Positions 61,619-64,000 of a DNA stretch of 64,000 nt are shown one piece after another. Source of the stretch: Flavobacterium sp. HSC-32F16 (GTDB lineage: Bacteria > Bacteroidota > Bacteroidia > Flavobacteriales > Flavobacteriaceae); assembly GCF_024171645.1 (NCBI RefSeq), contig NZ_JALKAC010000001.1:1414716-1478715 (forward strand). The letters are read 5' to 3'. A model generated the notes under the pieces. It ran no database searches, was not told the origin of the DNA, and saw nothing but the letters and a program-made list of their open reading frames with translations. Within the stretch, counting starts at the first letter, position 1, and every line of letters starts with the position of its first letter. A program made the position numbers and the translations under genes.

Positions 61619-62266
61619 ATGAAAATGCAAACTAATTTTTTATGCGCCTTAACCCTTTTTATTTCAGCTTCATTTGGAATGCTGCACGCTCAGGACAATA
61701 ATGTAAATACCGAGTTTGGTGTAAAAGGAGGATTCAATATGTCTAACCTGTACGGAAGCGGTGATGATGTAGATGACAATAATATACTATACGGATTTAA
61801 TGCCGGTGTATATGCAACATTACCAATTTCAGATTTCGTAGCTATTCAACCAGAGGTTTTGTTTACTACAAAAGGTGCTGAATTTGAATACAACAATGCT
61901 TTTGCAAGCGGATCGACTAAATTCAAATTAAATTATATCGAAGTTCCTCTTTTAGTAAGAGTTAACATTACTAAAAACTTTAACATTCATGCCGGTGGAT
62001 ATGCATCTTACCTGGTAAGTTCTAAAGTAAGCGGAGACGGCGATATTAGCTTTGATCAGGAAATCGACAGAGATGATTTAAGCAAATTTGATGCTGGTAT
62101 TGCTGCAGGTATTGGAGTAGACTTTAGTCCAATAAGCATTGGATTACGTTACAACTACGGTCTTACAACTGTTGGAAAAGAAAGAACGGTTGCCGGAACT
62201 ACTTATACTGTTCCAGATGCAAAAAACAGCAATTTATCCTTATACCTTTCGTATAAGCTAAATTAA
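61619..62266 (+). CDS. Outer-membrane beta-barrel protein, PorT-like family
   Basis: The 215-residue protein has a signal peptide (ISASFGMLHAQ) and an eight-stranded-type barrel: FGVKGGFNMSNLYGSGDD, FNAGVYATLPISDFVAIQPEVLFTTKGAEF and IEVPLLVRVNITKNFNIHAGGYASYLV. It ends LSLYLSYKLN with the C-terminal aromatic/hydrophobic strand pattern. It is probably an outer-membrane protein of the OMP_b-brl_2 type with no known substrate. Confidence 0.85.
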   Translation: MKMQTNFLCALTLFISASFGMLHAQDNNVNTEFGVKGGFNMSNLYGSGDDVDDNNILYGFNAGVYATLPISDFVAIQPEVLFTTKGAEFEYNNAFASGSTKFKLNYIEVPLLVRVNITKNFNIHAGGYASYLVSSKVSGDGDISFDQEIDRDDLSKFDAGIAAGIGVDFSPISIGLRYNYGLTTVGKERTVAGTTYTVPDAKNSNLSLYLSYKLN

Positions 62267-62297
62267 ACTGAATTACTAACCCACAAAATAAAAAACC

Positions 62298-62450
62298 ATG
62301 TCAAACTTATTATACACCATCGCAGTAATATTAATCATTCTGTGGGCTCTTGGATTCTTTGTATACAGTTTTGGAAGTATTATCCATATTCTATTAGTAA
62401 TTGCGATTATCGCAGTATTACTAAGACTGATCAAAGGACGAGACATTTAA
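62298..62450 (+). CDS. lmo0937-like 50-residue membrane protein
   Basis: The short protein MSNLLYTIAVILIILWALG... has two helices, about 3-25 and 28-45, and ends RLIKGRDI. It matches the small lmo0937-type membrane family. It stands between the beta-barrel gene and the YtxH gene on the same strand. Function is unknown. Confidence 0.8.
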   Translation: MSNLLYTIAVILIILWALGFFVYSFGSIIHILLVIAIIAVLLRLIKGRDI

Positions 62451-62501
62451 AAAACGAATCAACATTAAATAAATATATTAATCTATTAAAAATCAAATAT
62501 T

Positions 62502-62786
62502 ATGAAAGCAAGTAACACAATTTTAGGAATCGTAGGAGCCGCAGTGGCGGGAGCATTATTAGGAGTTTTATTCGCACCGGATAAAGGTTCAAACACCAGA
62601 AAAAAAATCAAAGACAAATCGAAAGATTACGGAGATAATATTAAAACAAAATTTGATGGTATTGTAAGCACAATCTCTTCAAACGGTAAAGAAATCATCG
62701 AAGAAGGAAAATCAAAATTCAATCAGGTAAAAGAGGATTTCAATGCAGTTAAAGATGAAGCTAAAGCTGTAAAATCGAACTACTAA
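62502..62786 (+). CDS. YtxH-like small stress protein
   Basis: The 94-residue protein has one N-terminal membrane helix (LGIVGAAVAGALLGVLFAPDKGSNTRKKIKDKSKD), the exact YtxH pattern with APDKG, then a charged coiled-coil-like tail (VKEDFNAVKDEAKAVK). YtxH proteins are general-stress proteins of unknown function. It lies next to the holin-like gene. Confidence 0.88.
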   Translation: MKASNTILGIVGAAVAGALLGVLFAPDKGSNTRKKIKDKSKDYGDNIKTKFDGIVSTISSNGKEIIEEGKSKFNQVKEDFNAVKDEAKAVKSNY

Positions 62787-62824
62787 ATACAAAGTGATTT
62801 TTTCAAACCATAAATACCAATATC

Positions 62825-63178
62825 ATGGAACCAAATGCAACAACAAACGAGAATTTAAATCTTTATGAAAAAGCTGAAAACTATACAAAAACAAGTTTAG
62901 AATTATTAAAACTTAAAACTGTATGTTCAGTTGCCGATGGTGTTTCATCATTAGCATCAAAGATCGCAGTCGGTATTGTTGTTGCATTTTTTACCTTATT
63001 CCTTAATATAGGTTTAAGTTTATGGATAGGAAAAGAACTGGGAGAATATTATTTCGGCTTTTTTATCATGGCACTTTTCTATTTAATCGTAGCCATTATA
63101 GTGCACAAAACGCATCATAAGCTGATAAAAACTCCAATTGGAAATTCGATTATATCGAGCATTCTAAAAGAAAAGTAA
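62825..63178 (+). CDS. Holin-superfamily (YqjE-like) membrane protein
   Basis: The 117-residue protein has a cytoplasmic helix (KAENYTKTSLELLKLKTVCSVADGVSSLASKIAVG) and two membrane helices (IAVGIVVAFFTLFLNIGLSLWIG and FFIMALFYLIVAIIVHK). This is the arrangement of the holin 6/YqjE type, usually found with YtxH-like genes. It is not a phage holin by context. Confidence 0.75.
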   Translation: MEPNATTNENLNLYEKAENYTKTSLELLKLKTVCSVADGVSSLASKIAVGIVVAFFTLFLNIGLSLWIGKELGEYYFGFFIMALFYLIVAIIVHKTHHKLIKTPIGNSIISSILKEK

Positions 63179-63217
63179 AAACTGATTTAAACCAATTAAT
63201 AACTAAACCAGACTATT

Positions 63218-63604
63218 ATGGAGCCTATTTACACTATTGATCAATTAAATCAGAGAATAAAACTATTAGAAGACCGCCAGGATACAGAATGGTGCGCGAT
63301 TAAAGACCATATTGAGGACCTTAAAGAGAATTTAAAGCCTATTAACCTAATTCGAAATACGGTTGAAGAAATCAACGAAACAGTTGGTTTTAAAAGCCAT
63401 CTGGCACAATCTGCCATAAGTATTGCGATTGGTTATTTTGCCAAAAGATTTATTGTTGGTAAAGGCGATTCGATGTTTAAAGGAATTTTAGGTTCAATCG
63501 TACAGCTTATCGTAACCAATCTGGTTTCAAAACCAAGCGAATCTTCGCATGATACTTCTGACGAAGAAGAAGAATCATCACAATATGAACCATCTAGAGA
63601 GTAA
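63218..63604 (+). CDS. Uncharacterised protein of the YtxH/YqjE cluster
   Basis: The 128-residue protein begins MEPIYTIDQLNQRIKLLEDRQDTEWCAIKDHIEDL, a coiled-coil-like helix, followed by a mildly hydrophobic stretch (LAQSAISIAIGYFAKRFIVG) and another (LGSIVQLIVTNLVS) and an acidic tail (SDEEEESSQYEPSRE). Its place behind the YtxH and holin-like genes suggests a three-gene stress unit. No family is recognised. Confidence 0.65.
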   Translation: MEPIYTIDQLNQRIKLLEDRQDTEWCAIKDHIEDLKENLKPINLIRNTVEEINETVGFKSHLAQSAISIAIGYFAKRFIVGKGDSMFKGILGSIVQLIVTNLVSKPSESSHDTSDEEEESSQYEPSRE

Positions 63605-63627
63605 TTGTTAAACTTAAATTTTGCATC

Positions 63628-63726
63628 ATGGAAAAATTAAGCCACATAGTATTAAAAAACGGTGTATACATGTACTCTAATCTATATAAATGTTTTGAAT
63701 ACACACGAGTATTTTTTGGTATCTAA
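63628..63726 (+). CDS. Possible 32-residue peptide
   Basis: An ATG at 63628 opens a 32-residue frame (MEKLSHIVLKNGVYMYSN...) with a start position similar to the genes before it. There is no supporting family, so it may be chance. Confidence 0.25.
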   Translation: MEKLSHIVLKNGVYMYSNLYKCFEYTRVFFGI

Positions 63727-63855
63727 CTCGTTTATACGTTTCTGCTATAACAAACGGTTAAACAGTTAATACTTCTATTATATTTTAGGTCCTGAGGTTC
63801 TAAGACACTAAGGCTCTGGAGTTTTAGTTTCTAAGTTAGAAAACTCTTAATCGAA

Positions 63856-63897
63856 AAAGAGATTGTTTCGCACTAGTGAAACAATCTCTTTTTTTTT
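63856..63897. terminator. Terminator-like hairpin
   Basis: Stem AAAGAGATTGTTTC / GAAACAATCTCTTT with loop GCACTAGT and T9 tail. Confidence 0.8.
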
Positions 63898-64000
63898 AGG
63901 TTCTGAGGTTCTGAGGTTCTGAGGTTCTGAGGTTCTGAGGTTCTGAGGTTCTGAGGTTCTGAGGTTCTGAGGTTCTGAGGTTCTGAGGTTCTGAGGTTCT
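63898..64000 (+). repeat. Tandem repeat of the 8-base unit TTCTGAGG
   Basis: At least 12 perfect copies run to the end of the window, so the full length is unknown. Degenerate copies (GGTCCTGAGGTTCTAAG) occur at 63787-63830. Apart from these, 63605-64000 holds only the terminator and a doubtful peptide. Confidence 0.9.

Noticed and set aside
62825..63178. Prophage lysis gene (holin)
   Set aside because: The protein is holin-like in fold only; neighbours are YtxH-type stress genes and no phage genes are present.
1..64000. tRNA or rRNA genes
   Set aside because: No cloverleaf-like or rRNA sequence was recognised by eye on either strand.

Overview
The window is chromosomal DNA of a member of the Bacteroidota, almost certainly a Flavobacterium close to F. 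johnsoniae. This rests on the gliding-motility gene gldI, a Bacteroidota-type curli operon, GH92, GSIII and GSII genes, a very AT-rich base composition, and repeated matches to the Bacteroidota -7 promoter box (TAnnTTTG). All product names come from reading motifs; no database was searched.

Layout. 1-4.7 kb: the tail of a ClC channel, then an NrnA-like DHH phosphoesterase, GldI and two tandem cyclophilin-FKBP fusion proteins. 4.9-8.3 kb: membrane proteins (EamA, DoxX-like, aquaporin, fatty-acid hydroxylase) and a TIGR03643-like protein. 8.4-17 kb: M61 peptidase, GH92 mannosidase, small unknown proteins, a GNAT acetyltransferase and PurM. 17.1-22.7 kb (minus strand): a curli operon with two curlin-like subunits, CsgE split over two frames at an A10 tract, CsgF, CsgG and a TolB-like lipoprotein. 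23-26.7 kb: divergent glutamine synthetases GSIII and GSII. 27-30.8 kb: TerC, a small lipoprotein, an esterase and an AraC regulator.

31-34.3 kb: four paralogous small secreted proteins. Three have near-identical 5' and 3' flanks, and a fourth copy of the 5' element lies beside the araC gene. 34.3-41.4 kb is an accessory region: a decayed BRO/DinD-like gene, an XRE regulator, small unknown genes, many palindromic repeats, and a two-gene cassette of a ParB-domain/OLD-type ATPase fusion followed by a TOPRIM-like protein. The cassette looks like an undescribed relative of PARIS/OLD-type phage defence and is the main candidate for a new system.

41.5-57 kb: IcmF-type fused acyl-CoA mutase, L,D-transpeptidase, a Coa1-like protein, DUF4197, PurU, catalase, a BtuF-like protein, PyrF and a large OmpA-family protein. 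Between catalase and the BtuF-like gene lie two tandem copies of an unannotated unit encoding an identical 19-residue hydrophobic peptide followed by a strong terminator. 57-63.6 kb: a stress and envelope cluster (Dps, CsbD, AraC-like protein, response regulator, CHASE3 histidine kinase, DUF4142-like lipoprotein, beta-barrel protein, lmo0937-like, YtxH-like and holin-like proteins). The window ends inside an 8-bp tandem repeat.
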